5,167 nucleotides of DNA, taken from assembly GCA_903904275.1 (NCBI GenBank), contig CAIVBX010000119.1, positions 1 through 5,167 of the forward strand, given 5' to 3'. Below are positions 5,061 to 5,167 of the stretch, one piece after another. Both the position numbers and the translations under genes were made by a program. Origin of the DNA: an uncultured Pseudomonadota bacterium (GTDB lineage Bacteria > Pseudomonadota > Gammaproteobacteria > Methylococcales > Methylomonadaceae). Below the pieces are notes generated by a model that ran no database searches, was not told where the DNA came from, and saw only the letters and a program-made list of their open reading frames with translations. Each line of letters starts with the position of its first letter. Positions within the stretch are counted from its first letter, which is position 1.

Positions 5061-5167
5061 CTATAACAAACATAAAAATTGATTTAAATCATTGAACTGC
5101 GGCGCACGTTTGTGAATGCTGGAAAATTGGCGAATCATCGGCAGCAAAAGATTCGCTTGCAATTGGC
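5061..5167 (-). CDS. nifV: C-terminal end of NifV homocitrate synthase (cut by right edge)
   Basis: An open minus-strand frame runs in from the right edge and ends at a TAG (5061-5063), giving about 34 residues. They include LLLPMIRQFSSIHKRAP, a helix followed by an HKRAP segment, and finish NQFLCLL. Homocitrate synthase makes homocitrate from acetyl-CoA and 2-oxoglutarate for the organic part of FeMo-co. NifV proteins end, as far as I recall, in a similar pattern of a 'LLP-x-(V/I)-R-x-(F/A)' helix, a basic HKR turn and a last short helix. The gene position directly upstream of cysE is that of nifV in Azotobacter. The other two minus frames carry stops in this stretch. The identification rests mostly on synteny and a short tail. 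Confidence 0.72.
   Translation of the reverse strand, partial: QLQANLLLPMIRQFSSIHKRAPQFNDLNQFLCLL

Overview
The window is the downstream part of a nitrogen-fixation (nif) gene cluster. Every credible gene lies on the minus strand, so transcription runs from right to left. Read that way the order is: end of nifV (homocitrate synthase, cut by the right edge), an unrecognised 55-codon gene, a nif-type serine acetyltransferase (cysE/nifP), a small TPR-like protein in the place of Azotobacter 'orf8', nifW, nifZ, nifM, a nif-linked clpX paralogue, a glutaredoxin-BolA fusion, and the first 21 codons of nifF (flavodoxin, cut by the left edge). From memory, this matches the major nif cluster of Azotobacter vinelandii (nifV-cysE1-orf8-nifW-nifZ-nifM-clpX-nifF), with two additions: the 55-codon gene and the glutaredoxin-BolA gene.

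The synteny, the NifM/NifZ/NifW set and the nif-linked ClpX point to a diazotrophic gammaproteobacterium. By eye the base composition is moderately AT-leaning and the proteins are fairly rich in Lys and Asn, so this is not Azotobacter itself. A sulfur oxidiser (Thiothrix/Beggiatoa type) or a methanotroph would fit, but the window cannot decide this.

The genes are packed as one operon. The intergenic gaps are 25 nt or less, and several junctions are stop/start overlaps: 55-aa ORF/cysE, cysE/TPR gene, nifW/nifZ and nifM/clpX. nifZ and nifM are 2 nt apart. I see no convincing sigma-54 promoter, terminator, RNA gene, mobile element or CRISPR array. The operon promoter should lie beyond the right edge, and no gap exceeds about 25 nt.

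Together the genes serve nitrogenase maturation and electron supply. NifV makes homocitrate for FeMo-co. CysE raises O-acetylserine and so cysteine, the sulfur donor for NifS/NifU Fe-S assembly. NifW and NifZ help P-cluster/MoFe maturation. NifM, a parvulin-type prolyl isomerase, matures the Fe protein. ClpX probably tunes the levels of cofactor-assembly proteins. Grx-BolA probably carries or delivers [2Fe-2S] clusters. NifF passes electrons to the Fe protein. The most unusual items are the single-chain Grx-BolA protein, the coupled 55-aa ORF, and the Cys-rich tail of the CysE.
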